This document shows, piece by piece, positions 36,240-50,128 of a stretch of 64,000 bases of DNA (the first letter of the stretch is position 1; each line of letters begins with the position of its first letter). The notes below the pieces were generated by a model. The model saw nothing but the letters and a program-made list of their open reading frames with translations. It was not told where the DNA came from and searched no databases. Location of the stretch: the NCBI GenBank assembly GCA_003956705.1, contig QZCP01000157.1, positions 159,171 to 223,170 on the forward strand. The letters run 5' to 3'. The stretch is from Brevipalpus yothersi. Its lineage: Eukaryota; Arthropoda; Arachnida; Trombidiformes; Tenuipalpidae. Position numbers and translations under genes: made by a program.

Positions 36240-39035
36240 CTAGAGAGGAAGTTCTCAGCTCAAAAACAACTCTCAAGATCATGGATTAACCTATCATCGA
36301 ATTGATGGCAGGATCAAAAGTAGAGCTTCTCATGATCCATACTTTTCGACATGATAACATTGAACAGAGTACAGCCATACTTGGAATTGAATCTCTCTCA
36401 ATTCCTGAGAAGAGAGGATTTGCTGGTTTTTACCATGAAAAAAATGTACTACAAAGCGAGTACCGTTATTCATGAGTGAAGCTATTCATCCGGTTTCACA
36501 ACATGTCATCTCGACTAGCCTTTTGATCATAGAGAATTGAGCTCAGAGTATCAGTCAGGGGCGTTGACTTCCAATATTATCATGCAAAAATCGTGACAAT
36601 TCAGTGAGATAAATATTTCCGCTTCCGTTTGCTGTGATGGTCATTTGGGGTTGAGATAAAGACAAAGTAAACATATTTTTTCCAATAGTAAGTGATATGG
36701 ATGAGAAGCTGAGTTGAAGTCAGGTCAAATGATAGGAATCACGGAAGGTTAAGGTCCTGATGATGGGCTACATATTCTTGAGCTTCAAGTTTTCGATATG
36801 AATGATGTCTATACTGATATTTACAATGTTTTTCGAATTGAATAAATATATACAATGACCAAATCATATAAACGGATTATCATTTCTACATAGACTTAAC
36901 ATGGAGTGGGTGAAGTTCAATGCGATTCACATTGGCAACTGGGTTGGAAGATTCAACTTGGATATGATCAAAAAAATATATACACATGTGTGTACACTAA
37001 CAGAATCAACAAACAAGATCCTGTCCATTTATTATCATCCAGGATTGAGTAAAACCCTTTTTGTAGTTATATGGACTCGTAGGTGTGCCTTATGCTAGCA
37101 AGAAAATGTCTACTATAAACTTTGCATTGTATACTTCGGATGAAAACCCTAGATTTTTCTCTCTACGGAACGGAAATTGCTTTGGTTAACCCTTCAGTTA
37201 TCAGTGAACAGATATATTCGAGAGCTTCACACAATACAGATTCAAGATTGTTAAGATTTATGGAGCTCAAAAATCAGTAATCAACATTATCATATATTCA
37301 CGAAAATGGAGAAGATCAAAGGATATCAAAAAATTTGATCCTAGTGAGGACAATGTCCCAGAGAAGAAAATCTTCCATATGATTTATGGTAAATATTAAA
37401 ATGGAAAATTATTAATTCATTCGAATGTGTGATTATTACGATTTCAAATTGAGCTGAATGATGATGAACTAGCTCATGGCATCAAACCTCCACTCACATT
37501 GTAGGGTAACAATACTTTTTTGCTTATTCGGAGTTTTGATTCTTGAGATTCTTGAGATTAGAGAAAAAGTATAGCTTCAGGGTATGATCTTTTTGCTAGT
37601 TTTGCTAGAGTATATGATAGTCTGAGCAGCCGAAAAAATCATTCAAATTGAAAATAAGATTGATATTCTTCCACTTTCCGAGGTAAGGTAAAAAGTATGG
37701 TGTCTATTCAATATCAATAGTGGATCAAACCAACCATCAACTTCCTCTCTAGTCATATCATGAGACCTCAAGCAAAATTGATTTCTTTCAACCAACTTCC
37801 GTTCTATATATATTTGATAACATCTATTCGAGATTTGTATAAGTTTCACAGTTCGTTATAAGAACTGAACTGAAATTTTCTCCTTTTTCTTTCTCTCCAA
37901 TCAATCCAGCTTGACTTGAGAAAATATTTACACTTTCTCACTTCACCAGAGTCTTATATACATTTTTTTATTATGTTTCAGAATATTTCATTTCTTTTCT
38001 TTTTTCTCAAGCATTTTCTGCTCGAATCTATGTTGGTATATTCAACTCGCCAGGTAAATCAACACTTTGCTCCATGTCTATGTTCGTTGATCTACTTTCC
38101 TCAATAATATCAACTTTTTTTTCATTCTGCCAACGAAAATCGAATTCCATTTGAACGTTCCTCAAAAGATGCCGCCTCTGTTGGACGATAAAAATTTTAA
38201 TCATTTTTTCTCCAGAAAACTTTTTGTTAATTAAATTATATTAATCGAATTTCATCATCAATCGGCTGTAGATATATATTCCTTGAGAGAGATTGTAAGA
38301 TAGTTTTAAGTCTGATCCACGTGTAATGGTCGATCTTCATCTGGAATCCTAATCCCTTGGATCTTTATCTGATGCATTCTGATGCAAACTTGAGTGGTCA
38401 TAACTAACGGTACTTTCTTGACGCATCTTTTGCATGTTATCATGCAATATTTGCTCTTCTGATAGATCTGACCAATTTGACCCAATCTGATACGCTCTCA
38501 GCATAGCTCTCAAAAAGCTTAAACATTAACGATCTCTTCTCTTGGTTACTCTCTCTTTCCATTGATCCAATCTTTATCACCAGTAATCCTCATTGCTCGA
38601 GTGATCTTTTGGAATTGTAAAACATTCCCATACAGAACATTCCGATCCATGGTCCAACAGGATCACCACACGAGCAAAGCGAGAGAAAAAAAAATCACTC
38701 CATCAAGACTAATAGTATATCATAGCGCCGTGATGTTGCACTAATTTGTTCGATAATGTTCAGGAATACAATTCGAAGAATGTATGCAATTCATGCCAAT
38801 GTTACAGTGTTCAACTTCGATCAGATCGCAACATGAGGGCTAATATGTGAGATAAGAACAACTTTTATCACTTTTTCGGTTCCAATTGCTACCATTCTTG
38901 GATTAATGAGAATGAAGATGATGAAGTTAAACAGTGATAAAGAACAAATGACAATGGTGTATCAAGTTGATCCAGTTTTAGGAGAGATGTAGAGTGGATG
39001 CCCAACATATGGACATCCACATTTTAAATTGATTG
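36240..39035. other. Intergenic region, no gene recognised
   Basis: 2.8 kb of AT-rich DNA between the dioxygenase and the four-TM gene. Only short scattered frames of fewer than 70 codons with no features I can name. Confidence 0.45.
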
Positions 39036-39515
39036 CTAGTAAACAGCAGAACTAGCTCGACTGAATTTCATACAACCACGAACCAAATAAATCACTATAC
39101 AACCGATTAGAGTTAATATTGAGTTGACACTTAATCCCAATAGACTTAAATTAATATTAACAAAGCGCAATGAGGCACACAAAAATATCATCAGTCCAAT
39201 GCCCGATATTACGGTGACAATACTTTGTCGAAGGGCAACTGATATAAGAACAATTAATCCAAGAAAAAAGCTCACAATTGTTGTGGTGATGAGGAAAACT
39301 TTGGCCGAATGAATTTCTTTTGATGTTAAATGGGTTTCATCATCATTTTGTGATATAAATTCGAGTCCATATATCATCAAAAGTGTATCACTGATGAAAG
39401 CGATTATAAAATAACCAAATATTACATATAATGCTATATTATTGTAGATATGAGATCTGGAAGTACCAATATTGGTTGCTGGAAATGAAGTTCGCCGAGT
39501 TATTCGGGACATCAT
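39036..39515 (-). CDS. Small four-transmembrane protein, family not recognised
   Basis: The minus-strand frame is open from 39743, but that end is not ATG. The first in-frame ATG pair is at 39515 (MMSRITRRTSFPATN), giving 159 aa. Four hydrophobic segments are clear: IALYVIFGYFIIAFISDTLL, FLITTTIVSFFLGLIVLISV, IVTVISGIGLMIFLCASLRF and SVNSILTLIGCIVIYLVRG. Both termini are basic and probably cytoplasmic. The size and topology resemble small tetraspan proteins, but there is no CCG motif or large loop as in tetraspanins. The upstream open stretch (39516-39743) may be part of a longer N-terminus supplied by an unseen 5' exon. Function unknown. Confidence 0.6.
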   Translation of the reverse strand: MMSRITRRTSFPATNIGTSRSHIYNNIALYVIFGYFIIAFISDTLLMIYGLEFISQNDDETHLTSKEIHSAKVFLITTTIVSFFLGLIVLISVALRQSIVTVISGIGLMIFLCASLRFVNINLSLLGLSVNSILTLIGCIVIYLVRGCMKFSRASSAVY

Positions 39516-42369
39516 TTTTACAATTTTAAGAAGAAATAAGTTCGATGATGATCTATTGGAGCGAGGTGTTGAGAAAATCTGATAGATTATTCTTTGAATA
39601 CTAACGAGTATTGATGCGGTGGATGAAGTATCAATATTGATTGGAGAGCATTTTGATTGACTTAAAGGAAAACTGTTCAAATAAATGAGATTAACACACT
39701 CAAAACAATGCCAAAAAAATTGTGTAACACAGTAACAAGTCAAGTTGATACTTAAATTGCATAAGAAATATGATAATTTAGATTTGATTTTTTCTCCTTC
39801 CTTCTATTCGTTCACAATCAGATAAACTATTGAAACAATTGATGATCATCATCATTACTCGATGAATTAATATTGTTATGTTGTGACAACATTTGATCAA
39901 ACAAATTATTCAACTGCTATTAAGGAGGTGATGATTGTGGCTAGTAAGGTTCATTTACACTATTGAGATGAAGATGATCATCATCATGATGATCAACTTG
40001 TTGATTGGGAGAGAGACAGAAAAAAGATGAATATTGCTCTCTTTTGGCTTGGATGTATTGTCATTATTATCACTTCAATTGAATTATCTCTCATTCATAC
40101 CATAGATACTGAACCCTGAATCTTTTGGTTCCGAGATAATTTTCGTCTATGAAAATACATATGTATTCACACACCAAACTTTCCACAATAGTTCAGTAGC
40201 ATTGATACCCATTCCATAGTTGAATAAGAATTTTTTTCATCATGAAGAACTTTTTCAATGAAAACACGCTGGTCAAGATGGATATTTTTTTTGGTCACAA
40301 GAGAAGTGAAAGAAAAACCAATAAAATCTATTGATTATTCCGATGAATAGGTGTGTATGTGTGTGTGAAAGGTGATGTCAAAATAATGGTTCAATGCAAT
40401 CAAAATCAATGTTATCAAATCGACTTCACCTCGATCGCAAATCACTATGGACCAAGGTTATGAAGATTGAGTTGTGAAACGATGGCAAATTGTTGCTGCT
40501 GTATTCATTTGATGGAATCGATTGATTGTGATCAAAAAGCTACCTAAAAATCGAAAGTGTGGAAATGATGTGTGAAAATTGTGATAGCATGAAAATCGAT
40601 CATATCTCTCCATCATAAATTCTTGAATATATTTGATCTCACTGTATGGGAAACTATTTTTATTCACTATTTTTGTAGACATTTTTCATTAACTTTTTGA
40701 GACTATGTAAGTCCAAATGATGGAAGCCTGGGAAAATTTTTTTCTGATTTTACAACTAATATTTTTTACATATTTTTCAACAATGAGAATGACCTTTCCA
40801 AATGCCAATGAATTACATATAAAAAGATTGATCTGTTTTTTTGGAAAAATTATCAATTCCAAAATATGATTCAGGAGAAAAAAATTGCCATATATGAGGA
40901 ATCCAACGGAACATGGAACATTTACAATGGATTCTCGGCTTTAAGATAAAAATAATTATTTTTTTCCAACGTTATCTACATCATATGATTTGATACCGAA
41001 TTGATTACATGTGGGAAAAATTGAAAGTTGTGCAGCAGAATGCGAATATTTTGAGCAGTATTATTAGTCTTTTTTCTGCTTGATCAATCCATTTTATCAA
41101 GGCCGAAGAATGATTGGACAAATTGTATTCCTACCTGGTTCTGCTATGAATAATGGCAAAAATATATTCAATCCAGACTTTCTTCTTTCCAATCATCAAA
41201 CCCTGAACAATATCCTGTTAATCCTGGATAATCGTATTATTTAAAACATGATATCATCTCTTCAGTCTGATTAGAATTTTATCGCCGATAGTTGAGTAAT
41301 CGTTTCGGAAAATATTTTCCATTCACGCAATCTCGATTGCTGATTGATTGTTCAGTGAAACCAGGAAAGCCATCTTCAGGTTGAGATATGATTGAATTTG
41401 TTTCCGTGTTGAGAAAAGAATTCTCTCGCTTACAACATCAATCTTATCATGGCTACCAGCAATCATGTGAGATGTATCTCGACTACATAATCTTGGATTA
41501 TCGATGTATTACTGGCAAAGAAATTCATCGAGATATGTCATCAAATAAATTCTGAGTCAAGCTTTTTTCAACTTTCAATTGCGCTGTGTCTACGAAAATA
41601 CAGATGCAAATCATGAATCAGCTTCATCTCCTCAAAATTCATGAAGGAATCGCTCGGAAAATGGCCCATCTTCTGATTTTCCTATCAAACTTTTCGAGGT
41701 TTTGTAGCAGTATTCGTTGGAAGTTATGAGAATATTTATCATCATTTAGATACACATTGTCCTGAGAGAAGTCTCCTGCAAATTCTTAAAGTCAAGATCA
41801 TTGTTATTTCATGTATTGGAAGAAATTCATCGATTTTTATTGATTGCTAGATTGTGATAGATTTGAGCATGAAGCTTACTTTTGAAAAAAGTAATAGAAA
41901 AAAAATGAGAGAATTTCTCATCAGTATATCCTCTGAATGTGTACACAACTCATTCTTGATTCCTGAATTCAGAGTCAATCATGATGAAAGTGCTCCAATT
42001 CTTCTCACAGAAACCTATGAGTTATGATTGATAATCTTTGACTCGAATAATAAAAAATAGAGATCATATTCAGGAACTTATAATTCCCTAGTTTAATTGT
42101 TATAATCATCAATAATAAATCAAGAAATAAATCTACCCCCTCAAACATTCGAAAAAACGTGCTAAATTCACATTGAACACTGCCAATTGTGAAAGAGAGA
42201 GAAGCTTTTTTTATTGCCTTCATTCATGGTCATTTATGATCCTCCACATGTACACTCCATGTACCGACAAAATTCACATAGGATTATGAACCACATGAAA
42301 TCTCAGGCAATTACTCTCAACATCTTTTCTACTTCCTGTATACATGTATTATGACTGTTTACCAAGGAA

Positions 42370-42371
<2 letters not shown>

Positions 42372-42431
<60 letters not shown>
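42372..42431. repeat. (AG)n microsatellite
   Basis: About 30 AG units. Confidence 0.95.
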
Positions 42432-42436
<5 letters not shown>

Positions 42437-43546
42437 TCACTTGGATCAATGATCTTTGTTATCGAAACAATTGGTCCAGGGAAGATGAAAAGAGAGGAGA
42501 AAGAAAGAGAAGAAAAATGAACACATAGACTCTTCACCAGAGAGCCTCTCAGACATGCAATCAACCGATAGATTCTCTGATGGAATAGGGAAGAGAAGTT
42601 ATCTGTATAGTAAGTTATCGTTTACTTTCACTCTCTCTCTCTCTCTTTCTCTTTCATGAGCCATAATCGATAATTATCATTCTGGTGTTCACTTTCTGAT
42701 TCTTTTCTGTCCAATGCTTGCCTAGACATGCCTCGCTCTTTTTTTGATGGCAAGAATATTCCATTCAATCGCTTATTCTGATAATCTTTATGGTTCTCTC
42801 TCTCTCTCTCACTCAATATACATGTATGTATGCATGTGTGTGCGATATCCATGTCAAACACTTTCATCCACTTCATGTTGGAAGCAATCTCGAATCACAA
42901 GTAGAAATGAATGGATAATTTTGGACACACACACATAACATACGTGTATTCAGTCAGTTCCAAATCATGACACATGTCACAGACTAGTCAGACTATTTCG
43001 ATTCAATCAATGGACAATCTCGTTCTTGTCCACCGCTTGCTGCCATAATCAACACACGTACATACATAGAGAGAAGGATATACACACACATACTCAGGCC
43101 GCTTGCCGGTTCTAATGCTACCAAATGAATATTGATTCGATTCTAATTTGAATACTAGCAAACTGAATAGCAGCAGCAGCAATAAAGGCTATTGGTGGGA
43201 GAAGTTGGAAAGAGTGGAAAAATATGCATATACCTATGGAAATGCCTTACTTCTCTTATACCTTTCTCTCTTCCTAATGGATGAATGATCGAGGGAGTGG
43301 TTAGAATACGGTGTGTTTTGTTTTGTCTCATTGAGTTCTAGTACTTTATTCCGTCTCTCTCTCTCTCTCTGTCTCTCTTTCTTTCTTTTGACTTTCTTTT
43401 CCCATTACCTATTGCCACAACATGGCAACCGAAAGTTTGGCTCTTGGAAACTTTCTCATAATATCTATCATCATAAGAAGAAAATCGTTTGGCCCTCAGA
43501 ATATTCCATGTGTGTATGCTCAACTTTTATCCATGAACACAGACAT

Positions 43547-43572
43547 AGACACACACACACACACACACACAC
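43547..43572. repeat. (AC)n microsatellite
   Basis: About 13 AC units, one of the few AC rather than AG tracts in the window. Confidence 0.9.
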
Positions 43573-45005
43573 GAACCAACGATTGGCATATATTGTTTCG
43601 AAATAATCCGTTACTCCTACGCCACCCACTACGATTTTGAAGGGGGGAGGAAAGAAAAAAGAAAAAGAAGTAGGAACAAAAAGTATATCATGAGGAAAAA
43701 AAGGAGAGATATATATGTATGGATATGTGTGTGTATATAAAATTTTGGTGGTTTTATTCTGATCATTTATTGATGATGAAATTCGTACCCCCCCCATATG
43801 GATCATGAGGTGAAAATGTTTCACCCAAATCTCTGGAGCCTCACCCAAATTTCGCTTTTTTGCGATATTTTTGTGATATATTAATGGATAGGAGGTTTTG
43901 AATAGGGTTCAAGAAGAAGGAGATATTTGAGAGAGGAAGAGAATGAAAAAGAATGAACCCAACTTACTACACAATATTCCAATCAAGTAACCAATATAAA
44001 TGGAAATATATAAATCGATAGCATATTGTGGTATCGAAAAATAATGGATTTTGTTCATTTGAGGAGTAGCAGTAAGAGAGTTATGGCCGATGAAGAATGA
44101 GGAAAAAGAGAGAGTAAGAATCCAGATTTTCTTGGGAATAAAATTCTTCTTTTATCTTCTTCTATTCTTCTATTCTTCTTTCTCTCTCTCTCTTTCCTTC
44201 TCTTTCTCTTGCTTTGTCATGAAAGTTCCATGTCATTTGATTCGGAAATGGAGGAGAGGAAGAAGAAGAAATTCTCTAGAATATAATAAAGAGTAAGAAT
44301 TGCTTGTAAATGGTTACAAAACAGATTTCTAGGTGAGCCAAAGTAGGAACGGATACTCTTTATTTCACTCCAAATCATCATTTTTCATCCTTTCCTTTAT
44401 TCTCTGAGTAATAAATCTTACCAGTACGGTGTGAATACTTTTACATGATGTGAATTTTATCGTTTCTCAAATAAAAAAGAAAATTAATATGATTTCACTG
44501 AAAAAATTATCCTCATAACATAGCTTCTTCAAATTTTCTGGCCTTCAAAGTTTGCATTTCAATAATAACTTTTGATCCACTCTCTCTCTGTCTCATTCTC
44601 TTTCTCTCTCTCACTCATTCAGCGAGTATTTTTACCGTTATATTCATGTGCCATCATCACCCAGTTACTGTGTATATATTCGAATTATCTCTGTCTCTCT
44701 CCTCTCATCATATTCCTCTCTCGTTTAACTTTGAATCATATTCAAATAAACTGGTTTCATTGCCAAAAATCATTGTAGCTCGGAATTTTATCCTTTCTTA
44801 AATCATCTTCTCTCTCTCTCCCCTCTTTCTTGCGTCCTTCATCGTCTCACCTCCTCACATTTGCATAAACTCTTTTTTTGCAAATCTCTTTCCTCTCTTC
44901 CCTTCTTCTCTCTTCATCCCTTCTCCTCCTTTTCTCATCATGCGAACAGATTCCTCTTCATCTCTTATCATCAATCGATAGCACATCCCAGTCCGCACCC
45001 TCTTT

Positions 45006-45117
<112 letters not shown>

Positions 45118-45846
45118 CCTTAACTATTCCCATCGACCGAGTGAGATGTTGAGTTAGTAAAAAACGAAAGAGAGAAGAGAGAAGAGAGAAACTCAGGAGA
45201 AAAAAGAGTGAGAGTGAATGAGTGCTGCTTACCTGCACGAGTATTGTATATCAGTGATGCAACTGCCAGAAATAGTCGAAAAAGTTTCCACTGCTACACT
45301 ATCATCACTCGACGACTAGGTAGACACACTGTTATTGTCCTGTTCAGTGATTCGAAGTTAACCAAAAAGTACATCATAGATTCGTATCTCATTCTCTGTC
45401 TCTCTATGTCTCTCCATCCATTTCGCCTTACCAATATTACTTACATGGTGTTGATGAATTAATGTTGGTGATGAGAATCAATTTCGATTCTTCTCCATCA
45501 CTTTGTCCAACCATTCGATTCCATAACTTCTTTTTTTTATCATCACCACAAAACCGATTATCATCAGCTCCTTCTCAGAACTCCAGAACTCCCTTTCTCT
45601 CTCCCACTTTGTCGAGTGTTTTCGATATCAAACAATTATCAACATACACAATACGCACCCATGATGCTCTTGAGCCTTTGAAACTATGTTAGCTGTATGA
45701 CTCTCTCTCTCTCTCTTTTCGTTACTATTCTCTTGACTCTCTCTTTGCTCATCAACCAACATGACTCGGTTGAGATGAAATAATTATCACAACCGCCATA
45801 GAGAATTGAGACCATTTGAGTTTTGTTCTATCAGTTTTTTGGCTCT

Positions 45847-45850
<4 letters not shown>

Positions 45851-45909
<59 letters not shown>
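45851..45909. repeat. (TC)n microsatellite
   Basis: About 29 TC units. Confidence 0.95.
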
Positions 45910-45912
<3 letters not shown>

Positions 45913-47465
45913 ACATACACTTCTACTCGATAATCCTGATAACAACTATGTACTTCCCCTTTGCCCAAGATATTATCAATTGATATAAACATTGGGTTGA
46001 ATACACACATACACACACAGTTTTGTGTTCCCTTTCCAGCCAGCATTCAGTATCGACGACGAAGTTTGAATGGAATCCTAGATACCTGTATCCATGAATT
46101 CTGGAAAGATAAAGGGAGAAAGGAGGAGATGAGGAGAGAAAATCAGATCAATCGGTGATCGTTGGTTATTGTTGATTGTCATCAATTGAATTTGCCTCAT
46201 TTTCGCCTTTTTGATCATCATCAACTGATTGACTTCGATGGTTGCAAGAAAAACGAAACATCGCCACCATCAATCTTCGGTGAGACTCTTTTTTCCGTCA
46301 AGTTTCATGTTCACCAACGAAAATCACCAAAATTCGTTATCACCTTTCTGAATCATTGGAATATGTATGATTGTGATCACATTTCATCATCATCTATTGT
46401 TGCCCCAGTGCTTAATTGTAATCAGTGTTGAAAAATATATTCATGATTTGTGATCATTGCTTAGATTTTGGAAAATAATATTATGGAAAAAACTTTTGAC
46501 AGTTCTAATTATTGGATTTGAGTTGCAACTTTTCTCCGGAAAAGCAACAGAAAGAATAAATTCATCGATAAAACGATAGAAAATTGTTGCGTGAACACTT
46601 GATATCAGCATTTGCATGTTTAAATACTAGTGCATCAGTTATTCTTCCTCGTGTATTTTATTTATATATATATAAACACACCGACACACAACAACCGCAC
46701 ACACATACATACATATACTGAGATCGAGAAAAATTCTGATCATGTCAATATCAACGATTTGCGTTGCCACAACATCATCTCTAATAGAAAAGGAGAAGCA
46801 AGAAAAAAACTATTCAAACTTTCTTCATTTGTTTTTGATATACACATCAACGTTGAATATGTAAATTGTTTCTACATGTGTTTCACATTCATTTGGAGAG
46901 AATAGAGAAAAATTTTGACTATTTTGTTTTTGAGACAATTGACTGACATTACAGTATACTGATTGGCCAGCATCTTTTAACAATCTCTCCATTTCATACA
47001 AGTGACTGGTGTGAAAAAAGTGAACCTAACTCGTGCAGTGATCTTGAATATTAATCGGAAAGAGAGAAAGAGAAAAAGAAAGATGAATTGTTTTTCGATG
47101 AAATTGTTTTTCCAAGTCATCATGATACGGCTATTTATACATGGAAATTTATTATAATTTTGACCGCTTAAATTTTTCTCCTTTTCAATGTCAAATGATT
47201 GTCAATGTACATCATACTGTTCGAAAATCATCAATATCACTACTTTTTCCCTTCTCTCTCTCTCTCTTGCTTTTCAAAGTCATCAAATGTTTCCCCAATC
47301 ATGTTGATGATAATTGAATGAGAATACAAAATTGCCTAGACATTAGTATAATCAAATTAATTTGTTTTTAAAATGTCAAAAAGTTGATAAAGGTATACGT
47401 TTTCTAGTCTCTCTTCATCTCGTATTCAATATAAATCAAAAGTTTCTCTCACTTTGAAAAATTGC

Positions 47466-48977
47466 ATGATAATCATGCAACCATCGAGCTCATCTAATCT
47501 ATCCACTCAAACACATTCGATATCATCATCCTGGATGTCCAGATCAACATCACAAGCATTGTCTAATATGGCTGATAATTTATCTGATAATCCAGCTAAT
47601 TTTACGGTTTCAACCATCTCATCAACCACAGGCACCAGTGCAAATGCTACAGTTACTGTAATCGAGCCATCATCACCATTGTCATCATCTTCCTATGGAA
47701 ATACTACTGGTAATCCAATCGATGAACCAATAGATTTAGAGGCACAAACACCGATGAATACATCCAATATTCTCTTCAATCCAATTCATCACCACAATCA
47801 GTGTAACAGTAATCATAATGTGGCAACATCAAATTCAAGTGATCACTTTTCAAAACGATTCTCATCATCATATCGATCAATCGATGGTGAAAGTAAAGCA
47901 CTACTGTTGCCGGTTGACAATGATTGTTCCGCATCATATTGTTCATGCTCTTCAATATCAAATGATAACCGAAGAAATGATAATACCAATAGAAAGCGTA
48001 CAAAAGATGTATGGAAATATGGTTCCTCCAAATATCCACCCCAATTACATGGTATATTTGAATTTTGTCAAACTCGCGCTGGCTATTTAATTCAATCATC
48101 ACTCATTTGTGGCGGATTTTTATTAATCACTCAACTACTAATAGGCTTACGATTAGTTCACATTCTGGTGACATCTATATTCTTTATGTGCTACAATGGA
48201 CCAACGTATACCCGAAAATTTGCATGTGCATTCTCAATATTCATCATATTCGCAATATCATTCGATTATATGCGAATATTGCCTAATTATCAAGTCCGTC
48301 CAGTGTCCATTGGTGGCATATATGAGGCGGAAAAAATGATATTCGGTTTTTGTTATAATGATAACCGAATAACACTCAACGAATTTTGGTTACTTCATAA
48401 AAATTCCTTTCTAACCCTAATATCGGGATTTTTTTATTTAATGTGGATACCATTGCCACTTGGTTTCGCTGCCTATCTATTTTTCAACAAATCACGTCGA
48501 AAACATTATTTTCAATTTGCTCTCAATTTTCTTTTCAACAATCTACTTGGCTTCACAATATATTATGCCTTTCCCGCTGCACCACCATGGTATTATCAAG
48601 CGTATGGCCTACAATTGACCACATTGGTACCCAATCGAATTAAAACTGGACTATTAAAAGATTTCGATACACTACTGGGTATACCCATATTTCAGGGTAT
48701 TTACGGTGAAACAAACAATATATTCGCCTCGATGCCCTCTCTACACGTATCATATCCGTGTCTGGTACTTATATATGGCCTTAAATTGAGACTCCATCCG
48801 ATGGCAAATATTGTATTTGCTATATTCACTGTTGGCATATCTTTTGCCGCCATTTACACTTCTCATCATTACCTTTTAGATGTACTCGCTGGTTTAACTA
48901 CTGCTTGCTTAAGTTTTATAATTTTTCAATGCATATTTATGCGATCAAGATTTTTTGCTGATAGATTACGTAAATGA
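47466..48977 (+). CDS. Aur1/IPC-synthase-like PAP2-superfamily membrane protein, intronless
   Basis: Polytopic PAP2-superfamily enzyme. Single exon, 503 aa from the first ATG (the frame is open slightly upstream from TTG at 47454). Residues 1-190 are Ser/Thr/Asn-rich and probably cytosolic. From about residue 200 there are seven or eight hydrophobic segments. The C-terminal half has the Aur1-type signature: AFPAAPPWYY at about 370, catalytic His in ASMPSLHVSYP at about 425, and the second His with Asp in YTSHHYLLDVLAG at about 465. The classical first PAP2 motif (K-x6-R-P) is absent, as in Aur1-type proteins. Aur1 makes inositol phosphorylceramide in fungi; related proteins occur in bacteria and plants. 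Most animals use sphingomyelin or ceramide-phosphoethanolamine synthases instead. Substrate here is unknown; a sphingolipid phosphotransferase or lipid phosphatase role is inference. Confidence 0.82.
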   Translation: MIIMQPSSSSNLSTQTHSISSSWMSRSTSQALSNMADNLSDNPANFTVSTISSTTGTSANATVTVIEPSSPLSSSSYGNTTGNPIDEPIDLEAQTPMNTSNILFNPIHHHNQCNSNHNVATSNSSDHFSKRFSSSYRSIDGESKALLLPVDNDCSASYCSCSSISNDNRRNDNTNRKRTKDVWKYGSSKYPPQLHGIFEFCQTRAGYLIQSSLICGGFLLITQLLIGLRLVHILVTSIFFMCYNGPTYTRKFACAFSIFIIFAISFDYMRILPNYQVRPVSIGGIYEAEKMIFGFCYNDNRITLNEFWLLHKNSFLTLISGFFYLMWIPLPLGFAAYLFFNKSRRKHYFQFALNFLFNNLLGFTIYYAFPAAPPWYYQAYGLQLTTLVPNRIKTGLLKDFDTLLGIPIFQGIYGETNNIFASMPSLHVSYPCLVLIYGLKLRLHPMANIVFAIFTVGISFAAIYTSHHYLLDVLAGLTTACLSFIIFQCIFMRSRFFADRLRK

Positions 48978-50128
48978 TATATATGTACAAGTATATGTAT
49001 GTATCAATTATAATCACTATAAATTGTTGATCAAAAAATTTACAATTCCAATGTTCATTGTATCGAAGATTCATAGAATCGAATATTAGTAGATCAATTA
49101 CTATTTATTGATTCGCTGTTTTGTTTTGCTTTGTAATCTTCTTCTGGGGAACAATATTATCTCTCATCTCTCCTAGCGGTTCCTTTTTTGAAAAAATTGA
49201 CTAGCCAGAGAAAAACTCTGATTTAAATTCGCATTCACTTATGCAGGTAAATCCTAGATAGCTGGGGAACAGTGTCTTTGATATAATTCATGTAGTCAGA
49301 CACAGGAATGTTGCAAGTCAACAAATTCCTTGAATGGTAATTTGAGCTCTGATCCCTTCAAATTTTTTCTCACCGAAGTTAAGATTGTTCTGGAGAATTA
49401 TCATTCCATTTTCTTGCAATTGAACTCTCACATCCAGATAAACAGTGTTAGTTATTGCTAGAGGTGGGTCATATTGAAATTATCCAAATTTCCTATCTTT
49501 TATGCTTAGATGGATCGATCATCAAACTAAACCCTAAATCGGATAGATCCGCTTCGTTGAGAAACAGAGAATTATAATCTGTCAATTCCAGATGTTTTGA
49601 ACAGTGACAGTTCTGTCGAGTGATCGATACCAGAAAGCGATTGAGAAGAATGAATGAATTTATGGTTTTTCCAGTAATGTTGAGAAAATGGACAGTGAAA
49701 TTTTTTGCTATGATGAGAGGAATTTGCTGGTTGCGTTTTTCATCACAAAAGTTTACAGACAATAAATTAGCTTGTTTCGCTAATATCTACCCTGTAGTTG
49801 GAGAAAAACAAAAAATTTAATAGCTAGGAATGCAGAGTAGAATGAATTTTGGGAGATAACTCTTCGAAAGATGACCCAGATACCTTCGATTCGATATTGC
49901 TGAACTGAAAAACTTTCATACTGTTCCCGAATTTCTCTATACCAGTTATCAAACATTACCGGTAGTATAGATTTTCCGATTATTTTTAATCCAAAATAAA
50001 ACCTACAGAAATTAAGTAGGTTTGTTCCAAGAGAAAACTGTGCAGAGCGAAAGTGGGACATCAGCCATAATACGAGACCATGTAGTTTCCCAAGAAACAG
50101 AGGGAATAGCCCAGCTCAAATCTGATTC
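48978..50128. other. Region between the Aur1-like gene and the PSI-protein cluster
   Basis: Two minus-strand frames look partly coding: 50061-49780 (ATG start, with FDNWYREIREQYESF) and 49762-49493 (with KNFTVHFLNITGKT and CHCSKHLELTDY). I could not join them with splice sites in a consistent phase. They may be remnants or exons of an uncharacterised gene. Confidence 0.35.

Noticed and set aside
43471..43848. 125-codon minus-strand ORF
   Set aside because: Consists largely of translated (GT)n and poly-purine sequence.
47776..48102. Antisense 108-codon ORF in the Aur1-like gene
   Set aside because: Shadow of the plus-strand coding sequence, with no motif of its own.
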